Positions 40,964 to 50,995 of a stretch of 64,000 bases of DNA are shown here, piece after piece (position 1 is the first letter of the stretch; each line of letters begins with the position of its first letter). The notes beneath the pieces were generated by a model. That model had not been told where the DNA came from. It did no database searches and saw nothing but the letters and a program-made list of their open reading frames with translations. A program made the position numbers and the translations under genes. The stretch comes from JAXLQL01 sp046331625 (GTDB lineage: Bacteria; Acidobacteriota; Terriglobia; Bryobacterales; Bryobacteraceae): contig JAXLQL010000001.1 of assembly GCA_046331625.1 (NCBI GenBank), positions 620,001 through 684,000 on the forward strand, given 5' to 3'.

Positions 40964-43900
40964 ATGAAACTGAACCGATTACTGTCCAGCGGTATGCTCG
41001 CCGCCGTTTTGTGTTCCCAAGCGTTTGCCCAAACAGCTACGGGGACCCTGCAGGGAAGCGTTACCGACGCAACGGGAGCCGTCATCCCGGGCGCCAAGGT
41101 GACCATCGAAAACGTGCGGACGGGCGAACGTCAAGCCACGTCCACGGCGAGCAGCGGCAGCTTCCTGCAGCCGTATCTCAAGCCCGGCGACTACACCGTT
41201 ACCGTGGAACAAACCGGCTTCGAGAAGCACGTAACCTCGAACGTGCGCATCAGCGTTCAGCAGACGGTAGCGCTCGAGATCTCCATGAAGGTCGGCGAAG
41301 TGTCCACGGCCGTGGAGGTGAACGCCAACGCCGCCCAGTTGTCCACCACCACCTCTACCGTGTCGACGGTGCTGACCAACAAAGCGATGATTGACTTGCC
41401 CCTGAACGGGCGCAATCCGTTCTCGCTGGCAACGCTCGTGCCGGGCGTGTTTCCCGGCGGCGGCTCCACGCCGTGGCTGAGCGGCGGCCGCAACGCCTCG
41501 AGCGAGATCACGATCGACGGCACGTCGATCATCGTGCCGGAGAACAACGTCAGCATCCAAGACACGGGCTATCAACCGATCGTCGACACGGTGCAGGAAG
41601 TAGCGGTGATCACAAACGCGTTGGCGGCGGAGTTCGGACGGACGGGCGGCGGCGTGATTACCGTGGCCACGCGATCCGGCACCAATGACTTTCACGGGTC
41701 ACTGTTCGAGTTCCTCCGCAATTCCAAGCTCGAAGCGAACTCGTGGGGTAACAACCGCAACGGCGTCAAACTCGGCGCCTTCCAGCGCAACCAGTTCGGT
41801 GGAACGATCGGCGGCCCCATCCGGATCCCGAAATTCTATGACGGCAAGAACAAGAGCTTCTTCTTCTTCGCCGAACAGAGCACACGCACGCGTAGCGCCG
41901 CGAGCAACACGGCCAGCATGCCGCTCGATCCATGGAAGCAGGGCGACTTCTCGAACTTCCGCAACGGCGGTGGCGTCCCCATCGTCATCTACGATCCCAC
42001 CACCGCGGCGCTCGGAGCCGGTGGCGTGTACTTCCGCAATCCGTTCCCGGGCAACGTAATTCCGCGTGGCCGCATGGATCCGATCGCGCTCAACATGCTG
42101 CAGTACTTCCCTGCCCCGAACGCCGTGGCAACGAACCAGTTCACCGGGCAGAACAATTTCTTTCTCGCGGGCAAGGCCAAGAGCAGCGATGATCGCTTCG
42201 ACGCGCGCATCGATCACAACTTCACCGACAAGCTCAAGCTCTGGGCCCGCGGATCGTACTCGAACGGACCGAACTTTCCGTTCAACGGCATGGGCAACAT
42301 CGGTACGTCGTCGGGCGACGGTCCGACGTACAGCACCAACTACAACACGGCGGTGAACACCGTCTACACGTTCAACCCCACCACGATCTTGAACCTCAGC
42401 TACGGATTCGCACGCAAGATTTCGCACCGCGATCCGTTCTCGCAAGGAATCGACCTGCGCGCGCTGGGATTTCCCGCGGCGGTGGTGCAAGCCGCGTCGG
42501 AGCAGAACTTCGAATTTCCACGAGTCGACATCGGCGGCAACAACGGCGTGGCTTCCCTCGGACAAGCGACGTTCACCACGCTCCGGATCCAATCGTACTC
42601 GCATGACCTGCGCGGCGACATGACCAAGGTGCACGGCGCGCACACGTTGAAATTCGGCGCCGAGTTCCGCAAGCTGTTCATGAACTTCCGCCAGCACGGG
42701 CAACCCTCCGGTTCATACTCCTTCGGCAACAACTGGACACAGCGCCAAGTGGGCGGAGCCAATTCCGCTACCGAAGGCGCGGGATTCGCGTCGTTCCTGT
42801 TGGGCATGCTGAACGGAGGACAGATCGAACATACGTTCGCCATCGCCACGTCTAGCAACTACTTCGGCACGTACTTCCAAGACGATTGGCGCGTCACCAA
42901 ACGGTTGACGCTCAACATCGGCATGCGCTGGGACGTGGATCAGCCGCGCACGGAACGCTTCAACCGGCTGAGCTATTTCGATATCACTGCGCCTTCGCCC
43001 ATCGCAGGCAAGGTTCCGGGCTTCAACAATCTCGTGGGCCAGATGAACTTCGTCGCCGACGGGCACCGGCGGCAGACGCCGACCGATCGGAACAACTGGG
43101 GTCCGCGTTTCGGCTTCGCCTTCCAGATCAATCAGAAGACCGTATTCCGCGGCGCGTATGGAATTCTCTACTCGCCTTCCGTGCTGCAAGCGTCGGGAAC
43201 GTCCGGCAGCTCCGGTACGCAGGGCTTCACCAGCACCACCGGAATCAACTTCACGTTCGACGGCGGCGTCACGGCGGCAGCTTCATTGCGCGATCCGTTC
43301 CCGAGCGGCTTCAACCGGCCGCTGGGCGTAGCGGGTGGTCCCTCGACGCAGTTGGGACTCGGCATCGGCGACAGCTTTTTCAACGACTATGTGAATCCGA
43401 TCGTGCAGGAGTGGAACGCAACGCTGCAGCGCGACCTGGGCAAGGGATTCCTTGTCGAGGCGGGCTATCTCGCCAACAAGGGCAACCACTTGATCGACGG
43501 AGAGAGCAACATGACGTACAACCAATTGCCGGCTTCGTACTTCTCGCTCGGCAATCAACTGCTCGGATCGAACACCGTCCCCAATCCCTTCGCAGCCGTC
43601 ATCACCAACCCGACCTCGTCCCTTTCGCAGCCTCGCGTGGCCTATTCGCAATTACTGCGGCCGTATCCGCAGTACACGAGCGTGAACGGATTCCGCAAGC
43701 CGCAAGGCAACTCGATCTACCACGCCTTCACGCTCGGCGTGACCAAGCGCTACTCGCACGGCCTGAACCTGCAGGTGAGCTACACGGCCGGCAAGCTGAT
43801 TGACGACGTGTCACAAACGGTCACGTTCCTCGGCGCGGCGGGCACCAAGCAGGACTTCTACAACCGCAAAGGCGAGCGCTCCATCTCGGCGCAAGACGTC

Positions 43901-44455
43901 TCACAGCGGTTCGTGATGAGCGCCAATTACGAACTGCCGTTCGGCAAGGGACGCATGCTGCTGAACCACATGCCAAAGGCGGCCGAATATGTTTTGGGCG
44001 GATGGCAGGTGAACGGCATCGTCACGTTCCAGACCGGGCTTCCGCTCCAGATCGGGAACAACGGCAACTTCACCAATCTCGGCTCGCCGGGCCAGCGACC
44101 GAACAACAACGGCACTTCGGCCAAGAAGACGGGTCCCGTCGAGGACCGGCTGAACAACTACTTCGACCAGTCAGTGTTCTCGCAAGCCGGTAACTTCACG
44201 TTCGGCAACACCTCGCGCACTTCGCCTGACCTCCGAGGTCTTGGAAATCGCGACTTCGACGCGTCGCTGTTCAAGCGCTTCTTCTTCAAGGAAACCGCGA
44301 ACGTCGAGTTCCGCGCCGAAGCGTTCAACGCGTTCAATCACCCGGTTTGGAATGGTCCGGGAACGACGGTGAACACGCCGGGCTCGTTCGGTGTAGTGAA
44401 CTCGAAGGGCGGCCAGCGACGGCAGTATCAGTTGGCGTTGCGAGTCCAGTTCTGA
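40964..44455 (+). CDS. Oar-like TonB-dependent receptor with carboxypeptidase-regulatory domain
   Basis: A 1163-residue outer-membrane protein. It has a signal peptide (ending SQAFAQ), then a CarboxypepD_reg-like beta-sandwich (TGTLQGSVTDATGAVIPGAK through DYTVTVEQTGFEKH). A plug-like region contains LPLNGRNPFSLATLVPGV and ITIDGTSI, and a long beta-barrel ends in a terminal Phe (RVQF), the outer-membrane assembly signal. Such receptors are greatly expanded in Acidobacteriota and take up large nutrients, probably oligosaccharides or peptides. No partner SusD-like gene is adjacent. The gene stands alone, with no promoter or terminator clearly recognised. Confidence 0.9.
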   Translation: MKLNRLLSSGMLAAVLCSQAFAQTATGTLQGSVTDATGAVIPGAKVTIENVRTGERQATSTASSGSFLQPYLKPGDYTVTVEQTGFEKHVTSNVRISVQQTVALEISMKVGEVSTAVEVNANAAQLSTTTSTVSTVLTNKAMIDLPLNGRNPFSLATLVPGVFPGGGSTPWLSGGRNASSEITIDGTSIIVPENNVSIQDTGYQPIVDTVQEVAVITNALAAEFGRTGGGVITVATRSGTNDFHGSLFEFLRNSKLEANSWGNNRNGVKLGAFQRNQFGGTIGGPIRIPKFYDGKNKSFFFFAEQSTRTRSAASNTASMPLDPWKQGDFSNFRNGGGVPIVIYDPTTAALGAGGVYFRNPFPGNVIPRGRMDPIALNMLQYFPAPNAVATNQFTGQNNFFLAGKAKSSDDRFDARIDHNFTDKLKLWARGSYSNGPNFPFNGMGNIGTSSGDGPTYSTNYNTAVNTVYTFNPTTILNLSYGFARKISHRDPFSQGIDLRALGFPAAVVQAASEQNFEFPRVDIGGNNGVASLGQATFTTLRIQSYSHDLRGDMTKVHGAHTLKFGAEFRKLFMNFRQHGQPSGSYSFGNNWTQRQVGGANSATEGAGFASFLLGMLNGGQIEHTFAIATSSNYFGTYFQDDWRVTKRLTLNIGMRWDVDQPRTERFNRLSYFDITAPSPIAGKVPGFNNLVGQMNFVADGHRRQTPTDRNNWGPRFGFAFQINQKTVFRGAYGILYSPSVLQASGTSGSSGTQGFTSTTGINFTFDGGVTAAASLRDPFPSGFNRPLGVAGGPSTQLGLGIGDSFFNDYVNPIVQEWNATLQRDLGKGFLVEAGYLANKGNHLIDGESNMTYNQLPASYFSLGNQLLGSNTVPNPFAAVITNPTSSLSQPRVAYSQLLRPYPQYTSVNGFRKPQGNSIYHAFTLGVTKRYSHGLNLQVSYTAGKLIDDVSQTVTFLGAAGTKQDFYNRKGERSISAQDVSQRFVMSANYELPFGKGRMLLNHMPKAAEYVLGGWQVNGIVTFQTGLPLQIGNNGNFTNLGSPGQRPNNNGTSAKKTGPVEDRLNNYFDQSVFSQAGNFTFGNTSRTSPDLRGLGNRDFDASLFKRFFFKETANVEFRAEAFNAFNHPVWNGPGTTVNTPGSFGVVNSKGGQRRQYQLALRVQF

Positions 44456-44790
44456 GGCGAAAGCACTGCGCCGAGCCGCGGTCGCGAGGATGCTATGACT
44501 TGCTCGTGTGTGGCGCGATGCGGGCTGGAAGCTGAGGCGAGCGCAGCAAATCGCATGGAGTTTGTAGGTCGATTCAAGAGTGGCGATATCCAGCCCGTGA
44601 CGGCAACTTCGTGCTGCCTTGATGAGGAATGCCTAATTTCCCTCGAGAGCGGCTCACTCATCGCCTTCTTCGACCTCGGAGCGGTTGCCGATTAGAATCC
44701 GAGGCTACAGAATTCTCAGGCGGAAGCTGTGACAAGGCCACTCGAGGCGAGCGGTCTTGCCGCTACTCCGCGCAGAACCTCAATCCCGCG
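44456..44790. other. Intergenic stretch, one doubtful small frame
   Basis: This 335-bp gap between the TonB receptor and the convergent SGNH hydrolase gene contains a 66-codon frame at 44495-44695 on the plus strand (start MTCSCVARCG). It is cysteine-rich with no ribosome binding site or known pattern, and I do not call it a gene. No terminator or repeat was recognised. Confidence 0.4.
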
Positions 44791-45510
44791 CTACGGCACG
44801 AACAACCGGCACACCTGACTCTCGGAATCGAAGATCCCCAGTTCCCGAAACAGGAGGTGTGCCATGGCGACATGACCCACGTTGTTCGGATGGATGCTTC
44901 CATCGTTGAGCAGATACAGCACGTCCTTGCGGCCGGTCCGCGTCTCTGCCCAGTGCTTGTAGTGATCCACCAGCGGCAACCCGTGCTTGGCCGCCAACTC
45001 GCGAATGATCGCGACGTAGGCGGGCAGGTCTTTCCGCGAAGCGCCCGAGTTGATCTCCACGATCGTGTTCATCGTATGCAGAATCAACTTCGACCCAGTC
45101 GCGCTGATCTTCGATACCAGTTCCTCGAGATTCGCGCGGAACATCTCGCGCCCACCCGGACCCTTGCCGCAATCGTTCATCCCCATCATCAGTGAAACCA
45201 CGCTTGGCTGAAAACGAGCCACGCGCCAGCCGAACCGCTTCAGCAATCCAGCCGTCGTGTCTCCGCTGATGCCCGTGTTGATCACGATATCTTGCGGCCT
45301 CGCCATCTCGAATCGGATCCGCTCGCTGAAGTGCTCCACATAGCTGCGCCATCCGAAGGTGTGGAGCGCGCCATGCGTGATGCTGTCGCCCGTAAAGACC
45401 CAGGTCAGCGGTTCTTTTCCCGTGAGCAGCGCACGAACCGGCGCGAAAGAGTCAGCCGCTGGTGACTGCGCCAGCGCGGGAATCGTGCCCAAGAAAGCTC
45501 TTCTCTGCAT
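44791..45510 (-). CDS. Exported SGNH/GDSL-type hydrolase
   Basis: A 239-residue protein with a twin-arginine-like start (MQRRAFLGTIPALAQ). SGNH blocks are visible: FTGDSITHG (nucleophile Ser), NTGISGDTT (oxyanion Gly), MGMNDCG (Asn) and DGSIHPNNVGH (catalytic Asp/His). These enzymes are esterases that often remove acetyl groups from polysaccharides, which would suit the glycan-degrading surroundings. The substrate is not known. It lies 20 bp downstream of the metallopeptidase gene on the same strand. Confidence 0.87.
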   Translation of the reverse strand: MQRRAFLGTIPALAQSPAADSFAPVRALLTGKEPLTWVFTGDSITHGALHTFGWRSYVEHFSERIRFEMARPQDIVINTGISGDTTAGLLKRFGWRVARFQPSVVSLMMGMNDCGKGPGGREMFRANLEELVSKISATGSKLILHTMNTIVEINSGASRKDLPAYVAIIRELAAKHGLPLVDHYKHWAETRTGRKDVLYLLNDGSIHPNNVGHVAMAHLLFRELGIFDSESQVCRLFVP

Positions 45511-45530
45511 CTGCCCATGATAGACGCCGG

Positions 45531-46754
45531 CTACTGCCGCAGTTTGCTATCGATGTCAGCCGTGATATGCGCGAACGTCGACGGATCCTGCAGCAAGCTC
45601 CGCAATCCCGCCGCCCCATGGTGCTGGATCAGCAGATCCGCCGCCATGTACGCCGCCGCATAAGCCGCGCGCGCATTGGTTTCGCTCATCATCGCGAACG
45701 TCTGGCTCATCTTGTCGAGCGGCGGCAGCCCGCCCGTACGAGCCAGTTCCTTCACGAATGCCCGATCCCTCGGATCGATTCCTCCACCCGAGAATTTCTG
45801 CGCCAACCCCTCGTGCAGCCATGCCGGCCACCGGCCCACTTTCGCCAGACATGCATGAACCACCTCATGTGCAAGCGTACGCTCGGTCTCGGCGCCCGGC
45901 TTGGCTTCGAGCAACGCCACCCGGATCTTGCCGTCGAACAACCCGCCGCTCCACTCCGCCGCGCCAGTCGTGCGCATGTAGTCTTCCCTGGTCTGCACCA
46001 CCGCAGTCAAGCGGCCCTTCGCCTCACACCCGATCTGTTCGGAGACGCGCGCATATTCGCGGTCCAGCACGGACAGCAGATCGCGCGCCTGCTCGGGCCG
46101 GATCACGCTCTCGTCATAGCGCAGAATGAACCGCGCACCGGTCGCCTGGCGAGCACTGCGGTCGCCGGCCAATTCCCGGCGCGCCCGATCCGCCAATGAC
46201 TGCGCTCCGGGGTCGCGTTCGGAGGCTGGAATGCGATCCCAGTACTCCACCGCTTCCTTCGCGCGATCGGCATAGTAGGCCGCCGCGATGCCGAGCTTCA
46301 AGAGGGACGCATTGGCGGGCTGGCGCGACAGCTTCTCTTCGATCAGTCTCAACGCATCCGCAGCTTCTCCCTGGGCGATCATCTTGCTCACCTTCGCGCC
46401 GAAGTCGCCGAGCGCAACATCGGAGAGCTGCAACTGGACCTTCGGCGGACCCGCTCCGGCCAGGCCGGCGGAACTCCCTCCGCCGGTCATTCCGGCATTG
46501 CGCCGCCCTTGTTCGAAGTCCTCCGTCCGGCCCACTACGCGCGCCGGCAGGTATCCCTCGACCGTCTGGCCACCCGACGTGACCGCGACCTTGAAACAAG
46601 TTCCTGACTCTCCGTTGAACGCGAATCGGACCTCGGCTTGGTCCCCGCGATTCACCGTGGCAAGCTGCCGTGCTGAAGGGTCGCACGCCGAACGCAGCGC
46701 CGCGCCGTCTTCGAGAATCGTCTGCACCGCCAACAGAACAGGCAGAAAGCCCAT
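45531..46754 (-). CDS. Exported zinc metallopeptidase (peptidase MA-like) with SH3-like and TPR-like parts
   Basis: A 407-residue protein with a weak signal (MGFLPVLLAVQTI). Residues 30-80 resemble a bacterial SH3-type domain (QLATVNRGDQAEVRF). A helical TPR-like part follows (LIEEKLSRQPANASLLKLGI). The C-terminal half is a gluzincin-type protease: TLAHEVVHACLAK has the HExxH motif and PAWLHEGLAQ the third zinc ligand Glu, as in PF13485-type peptidase_MA proteins. It is probably periplasmic; targets are unknown. Divergent from the esterase gene (98 bp apart). Confidence 0.82.
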   Translation of the reverse strand: MGFLPVLLAVQTILEDGAALRSACDPSARQLATVNRGDQAEVRFAFNGESGTCFKVAVTSGGQTVEGYLPARVVGRTEDFEQGRRNAGMTGGGSSAGLAGAGPPKVQLQLSDVALGDFGAKVSKMIAQGEAADALRLIEEKLSRQPANASLLKLGIAAAYYADRAKEAVEYWDRIPASERDPGAQSLADRARRELAGDRSARQATGARFILRYDESVIRPEQARDLLSVLDREYARVSEQIGCEAKGRLTAVVQTREDYMRTTGAAEWSGGLFDGKIRVALLEAKPGAETERTLAHEVVHACLAKVGRWPAWLHEGLAQKFSGGGIDPRDRAFVKELARTGGLPPLDKMSQTFAMMSETNARAAYAAAYMAADLLIQHHGAAGLRSLLQDPSTFAHITADIDSKLRQ

Positions 46755-46852
46755 ACTGGCACTCTACGCAATCTCTCGCTTTCGGTCTCTCGGGCGAATC
46801 GCCTGTTCCCGGCTTGTTCTTTGCTTACCGCGATTGCTAGCATGGTTCGGTC

Positions 46853-48085
46853 ATGAGAGGAAAACTCGTCCTCGCTGCGTGCGCTGCCGCCGCGTTCGGG
46901 CAGCAAATCGTGGAGCAAGAAGGCCTCGAATACTGGAATGTGGAGGGCCACCGTCTGGCTCTCGACGTCGCCCGGCCAGCCGCCGAAGGGCGCTATCCCG
47001 GCATCGTCCTCGTGCATGGAGGTGGATTTTCGGCGGGCAATCGCGAAGGCATGATGCCCATGGCGCGCAAGCTGGCCGCCCGCGGATACGTCGCAGCCAG
47101 CATGTCGTACCGGCTCACGCCCGCGGCGCAATTTCCCGCCCAGATCTACGATGCCAAGGCCGCCGTCCGCTTCCTCCGAGCCAACGCGGCGCGGCTGGCG
47201 CTCGACCCCGATCACATCGGAACCGTAGGCGTTTCCGCCGGTGGAACCATCTCGCTCCTACTCGGCGTCATGCGCGGCATTCCAGCGATGGAAGGTCCCG
47301 GCCCATGGCGCGAGTTCTCGAGTGACGTGCAATGCGTGGTGAACCTCTATGGCCGCTCCGACCTCACCGCCTCCTACGGTGGCAGCCGAAACGCCGCCAC
47401 CGCCCTTCCTCCCCTCGTCGGCGGCGAACTGCCCTGGGCTCGCGACGCGCACCTGCGGGCCAGCCCGCTTTCTTGGATCACGCCGCTTTCCTCTCCCATC
47501 CTCACCATTCACGGAACGCTCGATCTCAATGTCCCGTACCCGCAGTCAGTCGTCTTCCATGAACGGCTGCGCGCCGTAGGAGTAGAGTCGGAACTCGAGA
47601 CCATCGAAGGCGCCGGGCACGGCTTCGCGGGTGCGAACCAGGAACGCGCCGACCGGCGCATGTACGAGTACTTTGACCGCATGCTGAAGCCGAAACAAGA
47701 CCGGCGGAAATTGCTTTTGACCACCGTCGAGGGCGAACGTCTCACCGTCGGATGGCCGTCTGGCCGCATCCTCGAACGCGCTGGCGGCGTTTCCAGGAGC
47801 GCTACGTTGCCTGCCGAGATGCAGGCTCCAGCCGGAACGACGTTGCGAATCCAACCGCGGGAGATCATCGAGACCGATGCTTCGGGGAAAGTGATTCGAA
47901 CGGTGGGGGGCGAGAAAGGGCCGGTGCGGCTGGCGTCGATTTCCGCCCTGGCAACATCGGGTACGGGCTTGTGGATCGCCGACGCGGGCGCGCACCGCAT
48001 CATCGAAGTCGACCGTCTCGGCCGTGTCATCGCCGAAACACGCGAGTTCGCCCATCGGATCATGTCCATCGAGGTGCTTCCTTGA
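46853..48085 (+). CDS. Secreted alpha/beta hydrolase (BD-FAE/esterase-like) with NHL-like tail
   Basis: A 410-residue exported protein (MRGKLVLAACAAAAFGQ). The esterase domain (residues 25-280) has HGGGF (oxyanion hole), the nucleophile elbow VGVSAGG, the Asp in HGTLDLNVP and the His in GAGHGF, typical of BD-FAE/acetyl-xylan-esterase-like enzymes that deacetylate plant polymers. Residues about 290-410 form a beta-rich tail ending in SGTGLWIADAGAHRIIEVDRLGRV, like one blade of an NHL propeller. Its stop overlaps the TTG start of the next gene by 4 bp, indicating an operon of esterase, beta-lactamase-like protein and sulfatase. Confidence 0.82.
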   Translation: MRGKLVLAACAAAAFGQQIVEQEGLEYWNVEGHRLALDVARPAAEGRYPGIVLVHGGGFSAGNREGMMPMARKLAARGYVAASMSYRLTPAAQFPAQIYDAKAAVRFLRANAARLALDPDHIGTVGVSAGGTISLLLGVMRGIPAMEGPGPWREFSSDVQCVVNLYGRSDLTASYGGSRNAATALPPLVGGELPWARDAHLRASPLSWITPLSSPILTIHGTLDLNVPYPQSVVFHERLRAVGVESELETIEGAGHGFAGANQERADRRMYEYFDRMLKPKQDRRKLLLTTVEGERLTVGWPSGRILERAGGVSRSATLPAEMQAPAGTTLRIQPREIIETDASGKVIRTVGGEKGPVRLASISALATSGTGLWIADAGAHRIIEVDRLGRVIAETREFAHRIMSIEVLP

Positions 48086-48966
48086 GACTTCGGTTCGCTT
48101 TCTGCCTGCTGGGAGCAGTGGCCTTTTCCGCCGCCCCGCCCGAGCCCGTGGCCGCCAAGATCGGATCGTTCGAAGGAACGGTCAGCCTCTACGCCAAGAA
48201 CCTCGATACGGGCAAGGCCATCGGCGTTCGAGAAGACGAACCCGTGCGCACGGCGAGCACCATCAAGCTTCCGATTCTTTGTGCTCTGTATTCGGCCGTG
48301 CAGCAAGGCAAGGTCCGCTGGACCGAGTTGCTCACGCTCTACGAACCGGAGAAAGTCAGCGGATCGGGAGTGATCCGCGAATTCTCGCACGGACTCAAGT
48401 TCCCCGTTCGAGATCTCGCCTCGATGATGATCGTGGTGAGTGACAACACTGCCACCAACATGATCCTCGATCGCATTTCCACTGACTTCGTCAACGCGGA
48501 GATGGAGCAACTGGGCTTGCGCCGCACGCGTAGCCTGCGCAAGATCCTCGGAGATGGAACTGATCTCAAGTCCACCGTGAGCGGCGTGAGCAAAGAGGGC
48601 GCGCTCGAAGAGAACCAGAAGTACGGCATCGGCGTCTCCACGCCGGCCGAAATGGTGATGTTGCTCGAGAAGATCGAGCGCGGGCAGATGGTCAGTCCGG
48701 CCGCCTCTCGCGAAATGATCGCGATGCTCAAGCGCCAGCAGTACAAAGACGGCATCGGCCGCCGCACGCGCCACGCAGTGGCTAGCAAATCGGGCGCGCT
48801 CGACGCGCTCCGCAGCGACGTCGGCATCGTCTACTCGCCCGGCGGCCGCATCGCGATGGCGATCACGGTCGACGGCATGCCGAAGATCGATTACAGCGCC
48901 GACAACGCCGGAAACATCCTGATTGCCGATCTGGCAACGATGCTGGTGGATTTGCTGCGCAGGTAG
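48082..48966 (+). CDS. Class A beta-lactamase-like serine hydrolase
   Basis: A 294-residue exported protein. I chose TTG 48082 (overlapping the upstream stop as TTGA, with GAGGTG upstream) because it gives a signal peptide, MRLRFAFCLLGAVAFSAA. Catalytic motifs of the serine beta-lactamase/PBP fold are STIK (59-62), SDN (120-122) and KSG (236-238). The class A deacylating Glu166 segment (ExxLN) is not clear, so it may be a D,D-peptidase or esterase rather than a resistance enzyme. It sits between an esterase and a sulfatase gene (2 bp downstream). Confidence 0.82.
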   Translation: MRLRFAFCLLGAVAFSAAPPEPVAAKIGSFEGTVSLYAKNLDTGKAIGVREDEPVRTASTIKLPILCALYSAVQQGKVRWTELLTLYEPEKVSGSGVIREFSHGLKFPVRDLASMMIVVSDNTATNMILDRISTDFVNAEMEQLGLRRTRSLRKILGDGTDLKSTVSGVSKEGALEENQKYGIGVSTPAEMVMLLEKIERGQMVSPAASREMIAMLKRQQYKDGIGRRTRHAVASKSGALDALRSDVGIVYSPGGRIAMAITVDGMPKIDYSADNAGNILIADLATMLVDLLRR

Positions 48967-48968
48967 GG

Positions 48969-50363
48969 ATGGACGAAGTTCACTCGAGCTCCCGACGAAG
49001 CTTCGTTGCCCAAGCTGCGGTTGCCGCCGCCTCGGCGGGAGCCGGCCCGCCGCGCCGGCCGAATATCCTGCTTCTGTTTCCCGACCAACTCCGAGGAGAC
49101 TGGATCGGGAATCCAGCGATCCCGGTCAGGACGCCGAATCTCGACGCGCTCGGGCGCCGGGGGATGCGTTTCACGCGAGCCGTGGTGGGCTCCCCCGTCT
49201 GCGCACCTTCGCGCGCGTGCCTGGCATCGGGTCGCGAGTATGACGGCTGTGGCGTGATCAACAACGCCTATGACTATCCGACCGGGCAGAGCACCTACTA
49301 TCGCATCCTGCGCGATCACGGGTATCACACGATGGCGTGCGGCAAAATCGATCTCCACAAGAAGACTCTCTACTGGGGCCTCGACGGAAAGCACCGGCTC
49401 GACGAGTGGGGATTCTCCGGCGGCGTCGACAACGCTGGAAAGCGAGACGCCACGCGCAGCGGTGCCGTGGAGCCCAAGGATCCGTTCATGGCGTTCCTGC
49501 ATGGGCGCGGCCTCGCCGCCCGACATGTGGCCGACTACTCCAGCCGCAAGGACTATTCCGCCACTTTCCCCACTCCCCTGCCCGACGACGCATATTGCGA
49601 CAACTGGCTCGCCAACAACGGGCTCGAACTGCTGCGGCGGTCTCCCCGAGGCAAGCCGTGGCACCTGGCGGTGAACTTCTGCGGTCCGCATGAACCGATG
49701 GACATCACCGCCGGTATGGAGAAGCGCGTTCGCGGGCGGGAGTTCCCGCAGCCGAACCGCAACACGCAGTTTCCCGCATCCACGCACACCGCGATTCGAC
49801 AGAACTATGCGGCCATGATCGAAAACATCGACCGTTGGGTGGGTATCTACATGGCCGAACTTCGCCGGCGCGGCGAACTCGACAACACGATCGTCGTCTT
49901 CAGCAGCGACCACGGGGAGATGCTCGGCGATCATGATCGCTGGGAGAAGCCGGTGCCGTATCAGGCGTCCGTTGGCGTGCCGTTGATCGTAGCCGGGCCG
50001 GGCGAAACCAGCGACGCGCTGGTCAGCGTGGTGGATTTCGCGGCCACATTTCTCGACTACGCCGGAGTGGGCGTGCCCCGGGATATGGACAGCCGCTCAC
50101 TGCGTGCGGTACTCGAGCGCCGCACCCGCAGCCATCGCGAGTACGTGTTGTCAGGGCTGAACCATTGGCGCATGGTTCAGGATGGCCGCTATAAGTTGAT
50201 CACAGGCTTCGACGACACGAAGCCACGAGATCAGCAGGGACCTGAAGCCAAGAACCGGCCGCCGATTCTCTTTGACCATTCGAGTGACCCACTCGAAAAC
50301 GAGAATGCCGCCGCGCGGAACGAAGAACAGGTCAACCGGTTATCGAAGCTTTTGCGCGGATAG
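48969..50363 (+). CDS. Sulfatase with formylglycine motif CAPSR
   Basis: A 464-residue arylsulfatase-family enzyme with a twin-arginine-like signal (SSRRSFVAQAAVAAASAGAG). CAPSR (78-82) is the formylglycine signature, with Cys78 converted by a formylglycine-generating enzyme. Other metal or active-site segments are NILLLFPDQLRG, GKIDLHKK, NFCGPHEP and FSSDHGEMLGDH. It would hydrolyse sulfate esters on glycans or other polymers. No FGE gene is in the window. It is the third gene of the esterase operon. The next gene is convergent and its 3' end lies 2 bp away. Confidence 0.88.
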   Translation: MDEVHSSSRRSFVAQAAVAAASAGAGPPRRPNILLLFPDQLRGDWIGNPAIPVRTPNLDALGRRGMRFTRAVVGSPVCAPSRACLASGREYDGCGVINNAYDYPTGQSTYYRILRDHGYHTMACGKIDLHKKTLYWGLDGKHRLDEWGFSGGVDNAGKRDATRSGAVEPKDPFMAFLHGRGLAARHVADYSSRKDYSATFPTPLPDDAYCDNWLANNGLELLRRSPRGKPWHLAVNFCGPHEPMDITAGMEKRVRGREFPQPNRNTQFPASTHTAIRQNYAAMIENIDRWVGIYMAELRRRGELDNTIVVFSSDHGEMLGDHDRWEKPVPYQASVGVPLIVAGPGETSDALVSVVDFAATFLDYAGVGVPRDMDSRSLRAVLERRTRSHREYVLSGLNHWRMVQDGRYKLITGFDDTKPRDQQGPEAKNRPPILFDHSSDPLENENAAARNEEQVNRLSKLLRG

Positions 50364-50365
50364 TT

Positions 50366-50995
50366 CTACTGCGCCAGCGGACTATCGAAGGAGAAGCCGA
50401 ACAGCCGCGGATTTTCCCCAATCACCGCCGCCGACACGATATAGAACACGTAGTCGTATGTCTCCCGCGGCAGCTTGTCTCGATGGTTCGCGAGCAGCTT
50501 CCAGAAGTTGCGCTCCCTCGGATTGGCCGGCATGCTCCGCACCAACGGCAGCACCTGATCCTCGCCCCAGTTGTAACAGGCCATCACCAGCAGCCCCGAT
50601 GCCTGTGCGTCGGTACTGTAGAGGTCCTTGATGTAGCGCGCGGCGGCCTGCGTCGCCTTCAGCCAATCGTGTCTCCCATCGGCCGGGTCCGGCCGCGGCA
50701 GATCCACCAAAGGACCAGCTTTGAGCCCGTACTCCACCCCCGTCTTCGGGATGAACTGCCACATCCCCTTCGCGATCCCGTAGCGCGTCTTCGGGCCGCT
50801 TGCGAACGGATCGAAATTGCTTTCCTGCATCGCCAGATACAAGAACTGCGGCGGCAGTTGATGCGAGAGAAATTCCGAGGAAATCGGACGCACGTAGCCC
50901 TTGTCGAGGGCTAGCTTCAGGTCGGCTTCATATCGCCCCGTGGAGCGCCACTTGGCGATGTAGGCCTCCACTTCATTCAGGAACGCAGGCGGCAT
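50366..50995 (-). CDS. Lytic transglycosylase (MltD/SLT-like), possibly the C-terminal part of the FHA protein
   Basis: A 209-residue SLT-type domain. YLAMQESNFDPFAS has the catalytic Glu in QES, and TRYGIAKGMWQFIPKTGVEYGL, AAARYIKDL and MACYNWGE follow. It has no signal peptide or membrane helix of its own, although its substrate is periplasmic peptidoglycan. The ATG at 50995 has no clear Shine-Dalgarno. It lies 9 bp, in frame, after the UGA stop of the FHA-membrane protein, so readthrough would give one FHA-anchor-transglycosylase protein with the enzyme outside the membrane. Independent translation cannot be excluded. Confidence 0.8.
   Translation of the reverse strand: MPPAFLNEVEAYIAKWRSTGRYEADLKLALDKGYVRPISSEFLSHQLPPQFLYLAMQESNFDPFASGPKTRYGIAKGMWQFIPKTGVEYGLKAGPLVDLPRPDPADGRHDWLKATQAAARYIKDLYSTDAQASGLLVMACYNWGEDQVLPLVRSMPANPRERNFWKLLANHRDKLPRETYDYVFYIVSAAVIGENPRLFGFSFDSPLAQ

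Noticed and set aside
44495..44695. Cysteine-rich 66-codon frame (MTCSCVARCG) as a small gene
   Set aside because: No ribosome binding site, no recognisable family and no coupling to a neighbour; such frames arise by chance in this composition.
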